DNA of 64,000 nucleotides from Epiperipatus broadwayi (lineage: Eukaryota > Onychophora > Udeonychophora > Euonychophora > Peripatidae), in the NCBI GenBank assembly GCA_028023455.1, contig JAQFVV010006221.1, positions 8,105,011 to 8,169,010 of the forward strand. Direction: 5' to 3'. A program made the translations under genes and the position numbers. The notes beneath the pieces were generated by a model. It did no database searches and was not told the origin of the DNA. It saw nothing but the letters and a program-made list of their open reading frames with translations. Below, one piece after another: positions 36,985 through 49,599 of the stretch. Position 1 is the first letter of the stretch, and every line of letters starts with the position of its first letter.

Positions 36985-37205
36985 AAAGGTGGCTGCTGGA
37001 AGGTTGCATTAGATCCTAAGATCTAGGTGCAGTGCTCTCAGATACAAGGCTCTTCACTGATGAAGGCCACAAGCCAGAAATTAGTCTGGGGATATTGGAT
37101 GAGTAGGCACTGGATGGGGATTTTATGCACAAGCCTTCTGGCATCCATTGATTACTCTGGCTTGCACTGAGTGGCAATACGTATAGAGAGTTTTGCCTGT
37201 TTTAA
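36985..37205 (+). mobile_element. Repeat family E, longest plus copy
   Basis: It runs from gttgcattagatcctaagat to agagagttttgcctgtttt. It contains gctcttcactgatgaaggcc, agtctggggatattggatg and aagccttctggcatccattg. It serves here as the reference copy for the family. No tRNA-like boxes are obvious. Confidence 0.8.
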
Positions 37206-37209
37206 TAAC

Positions 37210-39020
37210 AATTATAAGCAGGCATAAGAAATGAAGCTCATGTGATGTTTATTGACTCAAAACCAATCCTGCCTAATAGGATAGTGGTGGCTATGGTTAA
37301 TAAAGAATCAAAGTCACCAATACATATAGAGAGTTTTTCTTATCTTATACAATTGATACATATGACCACATACACGTGAAAAAGATAAATGATTTCAAGT
37401 CCTTTATAATTACATCAAGTTTGGTATAAGCAATATACGTGTATTTAAATATTATATATAAATACTATTTTTTGTTTACTTTTGGATTCATTAATTTATG
37501 ATTTTGCTGATGATGTTCTACCTTGTTCCATAAGAACCAGTGATTAATAAGGATCTGGCATTAATTAGTAAGTGGCATGTCCTAAACTGTTTACAGGAAA
37601 TCATAATAAAATGGGGGGTATTCTCTTTTTTTTATAAATACTCTTCATATTCTCTTAATATCACTATTTGTAGTCAATTCAAAGTTCATTCCAATAATAT
37701 TTTACTTGTGATAATTTTTGTCATTAACTATTGATATTTGGATGTTTTTATTTATTCAAGATTATCATGATCAATTTATGTTGCTTATTTACATTCTCAA
37801 TTATGCAAGGTAAATTACTTGTTTTATTATTTAGTGAAATTCTTACTTTGGTCCATTTTGATAATTATTTATATTGCTTGTTATCAAAGTGTATTTTTTA
37901 TTTTATTTTTTACAATCGTTTTTTTTTTTACAATTCACTCACTATTCTTATTTTCTATCTTGCAAAATTATATTCTGCATATTATTTTTGTAAGACTTGA
38001 CTGATTTCTTATATGCGTGATATTTATGATAATTCTTATATATTGTTTATTGTTAAGCTTATAAGTATAGAGTTATTGTTGGTATATATTGTCATCATTC
38101 CTTTTTATATCATAAAGTGTATATCCATTTATCTAAAAGCTTTCAGTTGACACTGCCAGATTTTAACTTGATAGTCACTAGCAATTTTTAATAATGGTAT
38201 CAGGTTATTTAATTCTTTTGTTGCTGACTATTCAATAGATGTTTCCACAATAATCCACATATGAATGCTATCCAATACAGGAAGTAAAAAATTCAGCCAC
38301 CACCACAGTACCAGGACAGAAGAGATGTACTGCCACCATGGAAGAAAAGAAAATGGAAAATATCAATAGTTAACATCAATAGTCATACTAAAACTTGAAT
38401 AATTAGATCTGGAAGTGGATCAAACCTTCATCCATGACATGCTCATCAGGAATATGGATCTTCATCCCTACCAGATCACAAATAATTAGATGAACCAGAA
38501 ATAGATCACTTCGCAACACAGAGAATTATTGTAAGAGATCTGACCATGATCCTCAATCTTCCAAAGCAGGGTGCAGTAACCTTGGTGATTGTGTTACATG
38601 TAACCCTATTTTTTATTTATTATTATTGTATTAACATTGTACATATTTCACATGATTAATTTATATATGTACAGTATTGTTCTTTTTCCTTCTTGTGTAA
38701 TTAATTTTGATAGCTATTACTTATGTTTATAATTTATTGCTGGTATTAATCATTGTAAAGTTATTCACTATATGTTTTGCGTTTGATTAATTTATATATT
38801 TTTTTCCTTTTTGTTTTCATAATTATTTTGGAATTTAATGTTTCTTAAATGAATAACTTCTAACACAAGCTTCTTGTTTGGAGTTATTCTATTTTGTTAT
38901 GTTTTATATATATATTGTTTAAAATGAATAAATAAATAAATATTATTATTATCATTGCCATTGTTGTTACTGTTGTTGCAAATTCTTCATGAATAGTTTC
39001 TACTATAAACTCACAGGAAA
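37210..39020. other. AT-rich stretch, no gene seen
   Basis: Hydrophobic low-complexity frames at 37,540-38,004 reflect T-rich sequence. A less AT-rich patch at 38,270-38,600 has no frame or repeat partner that I can recognise. Confidence 0.45.
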
Positions 39021-39028
39021 AGTAAAAC

Positions 39029-39727
39029 ACTTAAAATATCTCTGTCAGGAACCCTCTCCCCAAACCCCTGACCATGATTTCGTGCTTTGGCACTCCTCAG
39101 AGAGGTGTCAGGGTAGGTTCAGACACTAGATCTAAAAATACAAGCCCAAAGCCAAGCACTTATCTAAAAGTTATCTATTGAGTGGAAAATCTGAAATTTT
39201 CAGACATCTACATCTTCAAACCCAGCTATCCAACTCAAATAGCTATATGGGGCTGATAGATCTTCAGCCATACCATATATTAGTAGTCTTAGCAATATAA
39301 AATTGCATAAGACTTATGGCAGAGACTATAAATAGTCAAAATAAGAGTCATATATCACATGACCCTTTCTCTTAAGCTTGTAAATTATAAACAATGAGGA
39401 TTGCCAATTCTTCTACAAGCTTTATGATAAATGCTTAGCCAGAGCCAGCACTTAAAATATCTCTATCAGGAACCCCCTCCCCAAACCGCTGACCATGGTT
39501 TCGTGCTTTGGCACTCCTCAGAGAGGTGTCAGGGTAGGTTCAGACACTAGATCTAAAAATACCAACCCAAAGCCAAGCACTTATCTGACAGAGATATTTT
39601 AAGTGCTGGCTCTGGCTAAGCATTTATCATAAAGCTTGTAGAGGAATTGGCAATCCTCATTGTTTATAACTTACAAGCTTAAGAGATAGGGTCATGTGAT
39701 ATATGACTTTTATTTTGACTATTCACA
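39029..39727. repeat. Composite direct and inverted repeat
   Basis: A block of about 140 bp containing ctgaccatgatttcgtgctt and ggtgtcagggtaggttcaga occurs at 39,029-39,170. It occurs again in the same orientation at 39,449-39,590. The second copy sits between inverted arms (39,335-39,466 and 39,588-39,727) carrying gaggattgccaattcttct and its complement. No coding sequence is present. Confidence 0.85.
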
Positions 39728-40149
39728 GGAAAAGTGTTTATCCCTTAAAACAGGAAAACAGTTTTTATCCCTTAAATAACTTGCTGAGTCAGCTCATATG
39801 CAGAACAATTTATAATAAATGCTAAGAAAGATTTGGAAGCTGATTAAGTAATACAAGCTTCATGAAACATAATGTAAAACTCAAAATCCGTGTAGTAGTA
39901 GTAGTAAAACGAGCTTAGTTAATTTTGGTTCATGCGCAATGAATTTTTCTTTGAACTAAAGCTATTAATGTATGTGTTTTGTCTGTTATTTGTTAACATT
40001 TTTGTTTTCAATTATAATTTTAACATAAAGCAGTGTTATTAATTTATTAATTCAATATTTATACATTTATTGTTAATGTAGTAATTACAAATGAATCCTT
40101 TTGCATATTTTAAATTTCATATGTAATTAATAAGATTATGAGCATCTGC

Positions 40150-41430
40150 TATATCATTAATCCTAGCTAACTACTGCCAATTGGTGCATGGTTGGAATCA
40201 GAAGTTCCAGGATCGATTCTGGCACTTGCAATTCTGGAACTCAAACTTCTTGTGAATTCCCAAAGCAGTAAAACTATATGCATTTTTTGCCGCATATGGT
40301 TTGACACAGTTGATAGAGCATCTGACGTAGGATCAAGAAATTCTGGCCTCACAATTCTGGAGCTGAAACTTCTTGTGAATTCCTAAGGAATAAAACCATG
40401 TGCATTTTTACCCCATATGGTTTGGCACAGTTGATAGAGCTTCTGATTTGGGATCAGAAGTTCCAGTATCAATTCTGGCATTTGCAGTTTTGGGAGCTCG
40501 AACTTCTTGTGAACTCCCAAGCAATAAAACCATATGCTTTTTTACCCCACATGATTTGGCACAGTTGATAGAGCATCTGTCTTGAGATCAGAAGTTCTAG
40601 GATTGATTCTGGCATTTGCAGTTTTGGAGCTCAAACTTCATGTGAACTCCCAAGCAATAAAACCATATGCTTTTTTACCTCACATGGATTGGCATAGTTG
40701 ATAGAACATCTGACTTAAGATTAGAAGTTCCAGGATCAATTCTGGCACTCGCACTTCTAGAGTTCAAACTTCTTGTGAATTCCCAAGCAATAAAACCATA
40801 TGCATTTTTTACCATACATGGATTGGCACAGTTATGGAGCTTCTGATTTGGGATAAGAAGTTCCAGGATCGATTCTGGTACTCGCAGTTTTGGAGTTTGA
40901 ACTTTTTGTGAACTCCCAAGCAATAAAACCATCTGACTTAGGATCAGAAGTTCCAGCAACGATTCTGGCACTCACACTTCTGGAGTTCAAACTTTTTGTG
41001 AATTCCCAAGCAATAAAACCATATGCATTTTTTACACCACATGGTTTGGCACAGTTGATGGAGTATCTGTCTTGGGATCAGAAGTTCCAGGATTGATTCT
41101 TGAATTTGCAATTCTGGAACTCAAACTTCTTGTGAACTCCCAAGCAATAAAACCATATACATTTTTTAGCCCACATAGTTTGGCACAGTTGATAAAACTT
41201 CTGATTTGGGATAAAAAGTTCCAGGATCGATTCTGGTACTCGCAGTTCTGGAGTTCAAACTTCTTGTGAACTCCCAAGCAATAAAACCATATGCTTTTTT
41301 ACACCACAAGATTTGGTACAGTTGATTGAGCATCTGACTCAGGATCAGAAGGTTCCAGGAATCGATTCTGGCACTCGCAGTTCTGGTATTCAAACTTCTG
41401 AAGAACTCCTAAGCAAAGAAGCCATTAACA
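40150..41430 (+). repeat. Tandem array of ~10 tRNA-Lys-like units
   Basis: A unit of about 132-134 bp repeats across the block, with one shortened unit near 40,935. Each unit carries an A-box-like ggcacagttgatagagc and an anticodon-like arm (catctgactta-ggatcagaag). It also has a B-box-like ccaggatcgattctgg, then aacttcttgtgaactccc, aagcaataaaaccatatgc and a T-run. The order resembles tRNA-Lys, but the loop sequences vary between units and no unit forms a convincing full tRNA. It looks like a SINE or tRNA pseudogene amplified in tandem. Open frames on both strands are products of the repeat. Confidence 0.85.
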
Positions 41431-41714
41431 TTTTTCTTTATTGATAGATATTCAGTTTTTTAACTATAGATATTCTATTTACTAAAAAAAATACCGAGTT
41501 TGATTGCAGTATTTAGAACGTATATTAATTTGACATTAATTTTAAATCTTTTTCTATTTACACATTTCAATAGTGTAAAGTTTAAAAAGAACATAAAAAA
41601 AAAGTATTTATTTCTTTATAAATAACTTAAATTATTGTTTTTAAAATATTAGTTATTTTTTAATTGATCGATAAATCGGTTAGATATATATTTTTTATTA
41701 ATTAGATTGAGTAC

Positions 41715-41812
41715 TCTTTTTTTTCCCCATGTGTCATAGCATCAGCTGGGAAGCAAACCCGCTAACCCAGGACAACTGCTTGTAAAGCAGCTGTCGACCT
41801 CTCAACCACCAC
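41715..41812 (-). mobile_element. tRNA-Gly-like SINE (family A), 5'-truncated
   Basis: Minus-strand copy with a T-run, catgtgtcatagcatcagc and gctgtcgacctctcaacc. It lacks the usual caagcattgg start. The sequence actcttt lies on both sides and may be a short duplication. Confidence 0.75.
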
Positions 41813-42186
41813 TCTTTATATGAGCATTCAATGCCATTTCATTCATTCTGATTTATGACTAAATTGTAATCTTTATAGCATAATAATTTCTTCTAGTTAG
41901 AAATAAAATTTGAAGGTTATGAAATATTTCATAGTTTGTTAATATTAATCAACTCTTCATTTCTAAAACAAATTCCGAATAAATTTATTATAAAAAACAT
42001 CTGGTGATTATAAAAGTTAATACTATTATTAAAATATTTTTTATTAATTAACATTAAAGTGTAATTTGGCCAATTGTAAATTAGGTTGTAAATACTGATT
42101 GCTGTAAAGGAGTGAACATTGTAAGAGATAATCATTCATATTTATATTCACCTAAAAAAACTCCTTATAAATTTGAAAGATAATGA

Positions 42187-42639
42187 AATATTGTTAATTT
42201 AGGCCAGTCTAATAGACGAATAATTGTCAGAATTAAGGAACATATAAATGCTTTTAATCAGAAAATTAGGACATCAGTTTTTACTTTCCATTTTTTAGAA
42301 ATTGGTCACAAACCTGATTTTGACAATGCAAAAATATTTGCTAATTTGGAAAGGTATGATTTAAGAACTATGAGAGAGTCAATTGAAATATTAAAGAGAC
42401 CTATTGGTTTAAATAGGGCTGATGAAGCACATCGTATTCCAGCTATATGGAAACCTCTCATTTTATCTCTATCTTCTAATATTAACTTAAAATTAATAGG
42501 TGAAAAAACTGAGGGAAATAAACATTTTGATAAGCCTCATATTGTGAATGCTGAACTACTTCAAGTTGAATCTCATTTCTCATCTCACACTCAGTCACGT
42601 TACTGTTTGAGATCTAACAATTTTTCTTTCAAAAGTTAA
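42187..42639 (+). pseudogene. Penelope-like element C-terminus (GIY-YIG endonuclease remnant)
   Basis: An open frame runs from just after a TGA at 42,184 to the stop at 42,639. It reads GQSNRRIIVRIKEHINAF, then LEIGHKPDFDNAKIFANLE, then MRESIEILKRPIGLNR and IWKPLI. This order matches the C-terminal part of Penelope-like elements: the second half of a GIY-YIG nuclease, the GHxxDFDNAKI block, ESIEI, and the terminal NIW-type motif. The reverse transcriptase and the first half of the nuclease are missing, so this is a 5'-truncated copy, as is common for the family. The frame is intact over 150 codons, which suggests recent insertion. Confidence 0.85.
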
Positions 42640-42761
42640 TCTTGACAATGGCGGATGGTAGTTCATTGAAATATTGGTATGTAATGGAAAATAACACACA
42701 GTTTAACCCAAAAAAATAATAATTTATTATATATATATATATAATGAATGCTTGATTTATA

Positions 42762-43265
42762 GTAAGATAGCAAATCTTCAAACTTGAATGGACAGGCTTC
42801 TATTCAGTCCATCCTCCAACTTTTTAGACAACCATACTATTGAAAATCTGATGATGAAATGCCCAAATCCGCTGTTGATACCAATATTATTGTCATATAT
42901 GAGGAGTCGGAGTGACCTAAAAGTTAATATGGGCATGACAGTAATATTGGCATCAACAAGGGATTTGGGCATTCCATCATCAGATTTTCAATGGCATGGA
43001 TGGCTGAAGAGTTGGAGGGTGGAGCCTGTTCATTCAAATTTGAAGATTTGCTATCTTAATAAATTGAGCACTGATTATATATTTGTGTGGGTGATGATGA
43101 TATGGATCAACTGATGAATGCTGGTTTAGGATAAAATATGTATAATGGAGATCATTTATCCTTTTCACATGTGTGTGATCATGTGTGTCAATTACATGAA
43201 ATAGATTGGATAGCTGAAGGAACCTTGAAAGTTTGTGTTCAAATCTCACAATTTACAGCTAAAAC
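42762..43265. mobile_element. Foldback family B with palindromic left part
   Basis: The arms 42,762-42,890 and about 42,940-43,060 are inverted copies around ccaatattattgtcatat (ctgatgatgaaatgccca / gggcattccatcatcag). The rightward part (43,085-43,265) carries the shared core (gatcaactgatgaatgctgg) and the cttgaaagtttgtgttcaaa end. It directly follows the Penelope remnant. Confidence 0.75.
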
Positions 43266-43269
43266 TTCA

Positions 43270-44480
43270 AATATATAAATTATATTTGTATTCAATAAAT
43301 ATTATATATTTTTATTATTATTATTTTTTTCATTTTTAATTGTATATATCACTATGATTTTATCTATCAGAATAGCATCTCTATTATTCATATATTCTGA
43401 TAAGCTCATTTTCACCATTTCATTTTCTTTATAGTTATTAGCTTTATATAATATTTATGTTCTTTACAATGGCCTTTTTTTGGATTATATATAGCATACT
43501 GTTAGTTCAACTTTTATTATCTAGCCAAAAGTCAAAAATGAAATATGGTGAGAAAATAAATAATTATCTTTAATGCAATTGGAAAAATTAAAAGGCTAAA
43601 GTGAATCTGGGCTAGATATTTTTCTAGAAGATTTGATACTAGGTAGACAGTTAAAGTTTTAAATTGGATTCCAAGAAATTATGAATGACCTAGAAAGAGA
43701 TCGCATGTGAGATGGATGTGTTAAGGAATTTTTCTGGGGAAACATAGAGAAGAATAACTATGAATCATAGAAACTGATTAAATTTAGACCATCATGCAAT
43801 GGATCAGTAATGATCGAAGATCTGATATAAAATCTATAAATATAAAATGTATTTTGAATTTATTAATTACATTTTATATTTATTTAAGTTTTCAGCAGCA
43901 AGCATATGAGTGTTTTAAAGATTAGAAAGATTTATAAAAAGAAAGGAGGGTAAGAAATTTTATATTAAAAATTGCTAATCCAGAAAGTATTGGGAAACAA
44001 ATGGCCATGTTATTAGTATTGCACCTGTACTTCAGTAATTTTTAACAACTGTTACTACTACTATTACTATTATTACTGCTATTATTACTACTATTACTGG
44101 TAGTTTTAAAATGAATTTTTATTAGACGGATAGATCGTTTACAAGTGTTTTTTAAAACAATTTGGAAAATGACTTACTATTTAACTAAATAAAATAATTG
44201 TATAAATCACTTGAAGTACATTTAGAATATCTATAACAAAGACCTACAAAAAAAAAATCAATGGGAAAGAGGGCTGGAAGAGAAACAGCATCAACAATAT
44301 ATGGAGGTGCAAGCATCCGGTCTCTGTTTTTAATTTTTAAACTTTTTATTATAAAACAGGGTTTGCAATTTTCCTAGGTGTAAGGTTGAAGCAGAAATGC
44401 ATTTTAAGAACCAAAGGGTAAGCATAAAGAAAATAGTGACCTTAATTCAGGGGAAAAGAACATGTTTCATGCTATCAATG
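43270..44480. other. AT-rich stretch with an ACT microsatellite
   Basis: A degenerate ACT/ATT repeat lies at about 44,050-44,100. No gene is recognisable. Confidence 0.5.
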
Positions 44481-45270
44481 AGAGTGGTGATAGAGAAAGT
44501 ATACAATTTGGTGATTGACTTAACAATATTTTATTCTCTAGGTAAGAGGAGCAGGTCATTGAAACAGAAAATGATGAATTGTTTCTTCAGACTTATAACA
44601 GAGAAGTTAAAGAGTGTCAGTGTTAGCATGCCCATTATTTTTGATAAAAAATGACATGTAGGTAGAGTTTCTAAATTGATTTTGATGAGGAAATCAAGGT
44701 ATTTTGGTTTGAGCTGCCAGAAATTATCTATTTACTAGTGACATTAAGTAGAGACATTGCTAATTGAGGTTGATTAACACTATAAGTCATGCTAAAAGCT
44801 TTCCAAAAGAGTATTTTCTTAGAGAATGTGTGATGATTAAGATCAATATGAGCTGAAATAGATTAGATTAGGGATTGAAAGATATTACTTTTCTGAGTGG
44901 TGATGTATTAGTAGGAGTGATCAGAACAAATTTTTAAGCATTGGGATAAACGGACAAATTTAAAATAATATTAAATGACCTCTGAAAATAAAAGATAGTG
45001 ATTGAGGGGAGGGAAAGACCCTTATTATTGGCATTCTTCTGTTAGGTATCAATACTAATTGTAATGGCTATTCTATTCAAAATCACTTTGGAGTGAAGTG
45101 AATTCACCTTCGTTAGTATAATTAATAATTGGCATGTTTAAGTCATTTTTGGAAAAATCAAGATGACAAATAAGAGATTTTTACATGAAGAGAAAGGTAT
45201 GCTTTGGACAGGGAGTTAGTTATATTTTCAACAATTGGAAGGAGAAAGTTTTGGATTGCTGTTATCATGG
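44480..45270 (-). pseudogene. Badly decayed relative of the 23.9-30.2 kb LINE (ORF2 pieces)
   Basis: Nucleotide similarity to the large LINE is visible in the same order. The block near 44,680-44,710 (tttgatgaggaaatcaagg) matches 24,591-24,610. The segment near 45,165-45,215 (agagatttttacatgaag, tatgctttggacagggag) matches about 26,832-26,885 in the endonuclease. Much of the reverse transcriptase between them is deleted. No frame longer than about 85 codons remains. This is an old copy from the same or a sister family. Confidence 0.6.
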
Positions 45271-45324
45271 GCATTTATTGATTTATAAATTAGGAAACCA
45301 AGAAAGTTATGAGGGGGTTGTTAA

Positions 45325-45395
45325 CCCTACTACTAGTACTGCTACTACCACTATTACTGCTGGTACTATTGCTACTGTTATTGAGATTTATATTT
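45325..45395 (+). repeat. Degenerate ACT microsatellite
   Basis: Units such as actactagtactgctactacc and attactgctggtact. A similar tract lies on the other side of the decayed LINE at about 44,050-44,100. Confidence 0.8.
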
Positions 45396-45399
45396 GATT

Positions 45400-47530
45400 T
45401 TAGTGGCATCCATAAATCATATTATTTTTACCTTGTTACTAGTAATATTTCTATTTGAAATTATTTTGTATAAACAAAACACCATTACATATTAATTTTT
45501 ATGATGGAACAATTAATGCATTGGTTTATAAATATGAGTTTAAAATTGCAATTATTATAAACTTGGTTTCTTGTAATAGTGGAATACAATTTCAGTTAAG
45601 TAATTTTTATTTACTAAGGCAATAAACCTTTAAGCATATGTGCTTGAAAATACGAAGGTAGGGACCTCTACAGGTCTTAACCACAAGCTTACTAATTTTG
45701 AAAAATTATACTGATAATTGGTTTTAATAATCAGTTATATCTAAAATAAATAAAAAAGCTATTTTCAACAAATAAATATTTTTGATATTAATATTGTTTT
45801 ACAAGATGTGTGGAACATTTACCAAGTCTAGTTTTACTTCATTTTGAACTAAAATAGACTGATTATTAATTCTATTAAAATATTCATATGTAGAAAGCAG
45901 AGTCAAACTGAAATTAATAATTATTTTTAATACTTAATTAGAATATTTTTGCCAATTATCTGAAATTTTAAAACTGCTTTTCAATATTTCTATAGCAAAT
46001 AGTTTGATTTACATAAAGAAATTATTTACATCATGATATTTACTTGTTTGTAATATTATACATAATCCTTTTTTTGAATTAAACAAGTAATAATAATTTC
46101 TTTTGAAAATCTTATGGCATAATATTAACACATCCGTCTGCCACAAGTATAAAATGAAGTTTAAATTTGGATCAATCGTATCTTGAATTTTTCAGATTAT
46201 GAATAGGCTCAGAAATTTTATGCCTTCTGGCATCCATTGATTACTCTGACTTGCAGTGAATGGCACTACTGTATGGAGAGTTTTGCCTGTTTTAAATTTT
46301 ATTTTAGATAGATATTTCTATAAGTAGTTGTTGGTGAATGGATATCTAATTATTTTAACCAGAAAATAAAAATCCCTTGTTAATCTTGATTAGTCATATT
46401 GTTTAGTGTATTGATTGTAGAAATAAAAAAATTGGATTATAATATGACATGGCCACAAGGGGTCAGATTTTTATAGGTGCTGAGTCCATTGTATGTAATT
46501 TGAACAGATGTTGTTTATTTTTTATTTGCCCCCCCCCCCCCCCCGAAAATAATGGTTTCTTTTATCATATTAGAAAAAAAGGGTTATGTAAATATGGCTT
46601 TAATTGATTTTGTTAAAATTTTCATTTTTATTTCATTAATATATTTGGCATTTAAGAGTAAACATATAAAGATAGATAGTAGAGGATGTTTGAGAGAGCT
46701 TTCTTTGTTGTTTATCATTAATCATTTGCCTTGTATAGTGTATAATGAATGCTTATTATAAATCTCTGTAAATTGCTATAAATCTAGTAGTGCTGATATT
46801 GCCTTTCATTCTTCAAATCAAGTCATTATGTGAAGTTATCAATAACATGATTGATAAGTAATAGATTTTAATAATGTAAAGATTTTTTTTTTTGCTCCAA
46901 ACTAATATATTAATACTGATCAGCTAAAGAATTTAATTTTTTAAATTCTAAATATTTTTTCTTTTCATCTTGAGCAGGTGTGATGCTTTGCTGCAGCATA
47001 ATTAAGCCTATGTAGTCTTAAACATGATTACAAAGAGTTTGTATTATATGCTGATTTATTGTTATTCGAGCTCATTTGTTTTCTCCTACCTGTTATTTTG
47101 CACAGCTTAAATGAAGCAATGAGACAAAATGATGGTTAGAATAGTTTGTACAAAGCTGTGATCAAGTTAGTTAAAAGAAAAGCCCTGATAGAAAATTACT
47201 ATGGACAGATGTTTACTAGGAATTTTACAGCTCATAAATTGTAGATAGTGTTTAAAGATTCACATATATTACTTCCTTTTTTATTTTAATTAAAAAACAA
47301 TTTCTTCAAAATTATAAAAGAAAAGATGAAGCTCTAAATTTGAAATCTTAGAATATTAAGACGTTGACAAATAATAGTAAATTATTATTAAGAATAATCT
47401 TAATCATGTTACTTTACTCTCATTGTTTAGTTATCTGTAGAACTTAATGCACATAGTTATTAGCATTTTTTTATGTATATATTTGAACTAATGTAATTTT
47501 TTTATTATTAAAATTATATACATATAAATA
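45400..47530. other. AT-rich stretch; short family E copy and poly-C run
   Basis: A truncated family E copy lies at about 46,205-46,295 (ttctggcatccattgattac, gcactactgtatggagag). A poly-C run at about 46,530-46,544 is followed by gaaaat. A 69-codon frame at 46,552-46,761 shows no domain. Confidence 0.55.
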
Positions 47531-47539
47531 GCTGAAATA

Positions 47540-47985
47540 CACAGGCTATTACATATTAGAGATGTCTGCCTATCCCTTTGCATATGTATTTAATGGATTA
47601 TGTCCTGTACATGTGGGGTCAGATTGACCTTAGGTCAACATGGGTGTGACAATAATCTCGGCCTCAGGGTGGCCTTTGAGCGTTCCATCATCAGATTTTC
47701 AATTGGATGGATGGTTGAAGAGTTGCAGTGTGGAGTGGATTGAAGCCTGTCCATTAAAAGTAGGAGGATTTGCTATCTTAATATATATCTGAGCACTTGT
47801 AGCATATATGTGTAGAGATGGTAATCTGGACCAACTGATGATTGCTGGTTTATTCATGAAATACGTATATTGGTGATTATTTATCTTTTCAACATATGTG
47901 TGTTCAAGTGTATCAGTGTTATGAGATAGTGTGGAGAGTGGTGGGTCATGTGAAAGTCTGTGCTCATACCCTGTCTATTACATAC
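47540..47985 (+). repeat. Foldback family B, half-element copy 2
   Basis: It closely matches 12,000-12,445, with the same order of blocks from gtagagatgtctgcc-type sequence through gttgaagagttgcagtgtgg to tgatgattgctggtttattc and gaaagtctgtgctcatac. Confidence 0.75.
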
Positions 47986-48096
47986 ATATAAAATTGAAGA
48001 TAAGTAATAAAAATAATTAACATTTGGCATTTGTGAAGGAAGATGATGGATTAGTCTTTTGAGAAGTTTGTTAAGTGGAGAATAAGAATTAACTAC

Positions 48097-48164
48097 GTGT
48101 GTAATTAGAGAATGGTAGTATTGTAAATTGGTGTGTAATTAGAGAATGGTAGTATTGTAAATTG
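48097..48164 (+). repeat. Perfect 34-bp tandem duplication
   Basis: The unit gtgtgtaattagagaatggt followed by agtattgtaaattg occurs twice in a row without a mismatch. Confidence 0.9.
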
Positions 48165-49599
48165 CTGAAATTACAATTAAGAAAGAGCCTTTTTAAATGT
48201 TTATTTAGAATGTAGTTTTGTATGCAGATCCTTGTAATTATTAAAAAAAGAGAAAGAAAAGATGTGAAATGAAAATGTAAAAAGCTGTAGAGATATATTT
48301 AGAAATTTTGAATTATTAAAAAAGTAAATAAAAAGTCATTAGTTAAATTAAAGGAAATGTTACAGGATATTGTAATAGGTAAAATGAAGATGGAAAAAAT
48401 AATAATGAATAGTTTTAGAGAAGAATTAATTATGAACAATTGAAAAATAAAACAAAATATGTTGAAAGTCAGAGTTTGTTTTAGGACATCTTTCAGCAGA
48501 TCACTGCTAATTTTTTATTTTAATTTATTGGAGTAATTATACATACCATATCATAATTTACATAAATAGGGTCAAAAAAAAAAAGGAAGAAGAAAAAGTC
48601 ATATTCATGCATTGTAGAAGGATGTTGTTAAAAGAATTATTATTATATAAAATATGTTTGGACAATGGTAGATTCAAAAACTAAATGTTATAGGATTGAA
48701 GCTCAATTAGTCACTTCTGGTGCCAAAGATTAGGATAATGCCTCCTCAACTAACCATTTATTTATGTCAAGTAAACTTTTACTTTGATGATATTATTTTT
48801 GAAAGACGTCATCAATCTATCAGTATAATATTTATATTTAACAATGAGTATTGTTATTCTGATTTGTGTTTAGGCTAATGATGGGCTCTACCAATAGTGG
48901 ATAGTGGAAATAACCTTCAAATATAAGGATTGAACAGTGAATAACAAATACTCTTTGACCAAGAGTACTTCCTGTACTTTGTAAGGTAGAATGTTGGTTG
49001 ATCAAAGGCTAAGTACTATTTCCATTACCAATAGTCTTTTCTCATTTCCTCTTTTCTTCTTCAGTCACTTAAGTTAGTATAGGGGCTGATCATTATGAGT
49101 CATTTATATCATGCTAACAATAATGGGTTTTTTTAATTAAAGCAGTGAAGCATAGAGCTCTGATGAAGACTGCTGGACAATCAAAACTGTAAGGAAAATA
49201 AAGAAGTTTTTAAGAAAATTTGTTTGCATTAAAGTGTATATGAAAGAACTGTTGTAAGCAATATATATATGAATAATGGGGTTGTATGTTTGTGCAATTC
49301 CATTTCCATTTTTTAATGACGTACATAGCATGTCCAACTATAATTCCCTTTTTTCTATTTTTCATTCAAGTCCTCTATAAATAAAGAAGCAGTGATAAGG
49401 TCAGACTAACTGGCTGGAAATCTTTAGTTATGATCTTTGCTCAGAGCAGTACAACCAGTAATAAGTTGGTTTGGAACTGGAATTGAGATCGGAGTTTTAA
49501 CTGGCAACAATTGTATATTTAGATAACTCTATTAAGAGATTCCAAATAGATCTAGAAAAAGTGTAGTCTAAAATGATCTGCTTACACATTTTGGCTAGA

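Noticed and set aside
40167-41393. Several 60-98 codon frames on both strands
   Set aside because: All are repeats of the tandem 133-bp unit read in different frames, so they reflect the array and not proteins.
40150-41430. CRISPR array
   Set aside because: Units are contiguous and about 133 bp long with no short repeat/unique spacer alternation, and the DNA is eukaryotic.
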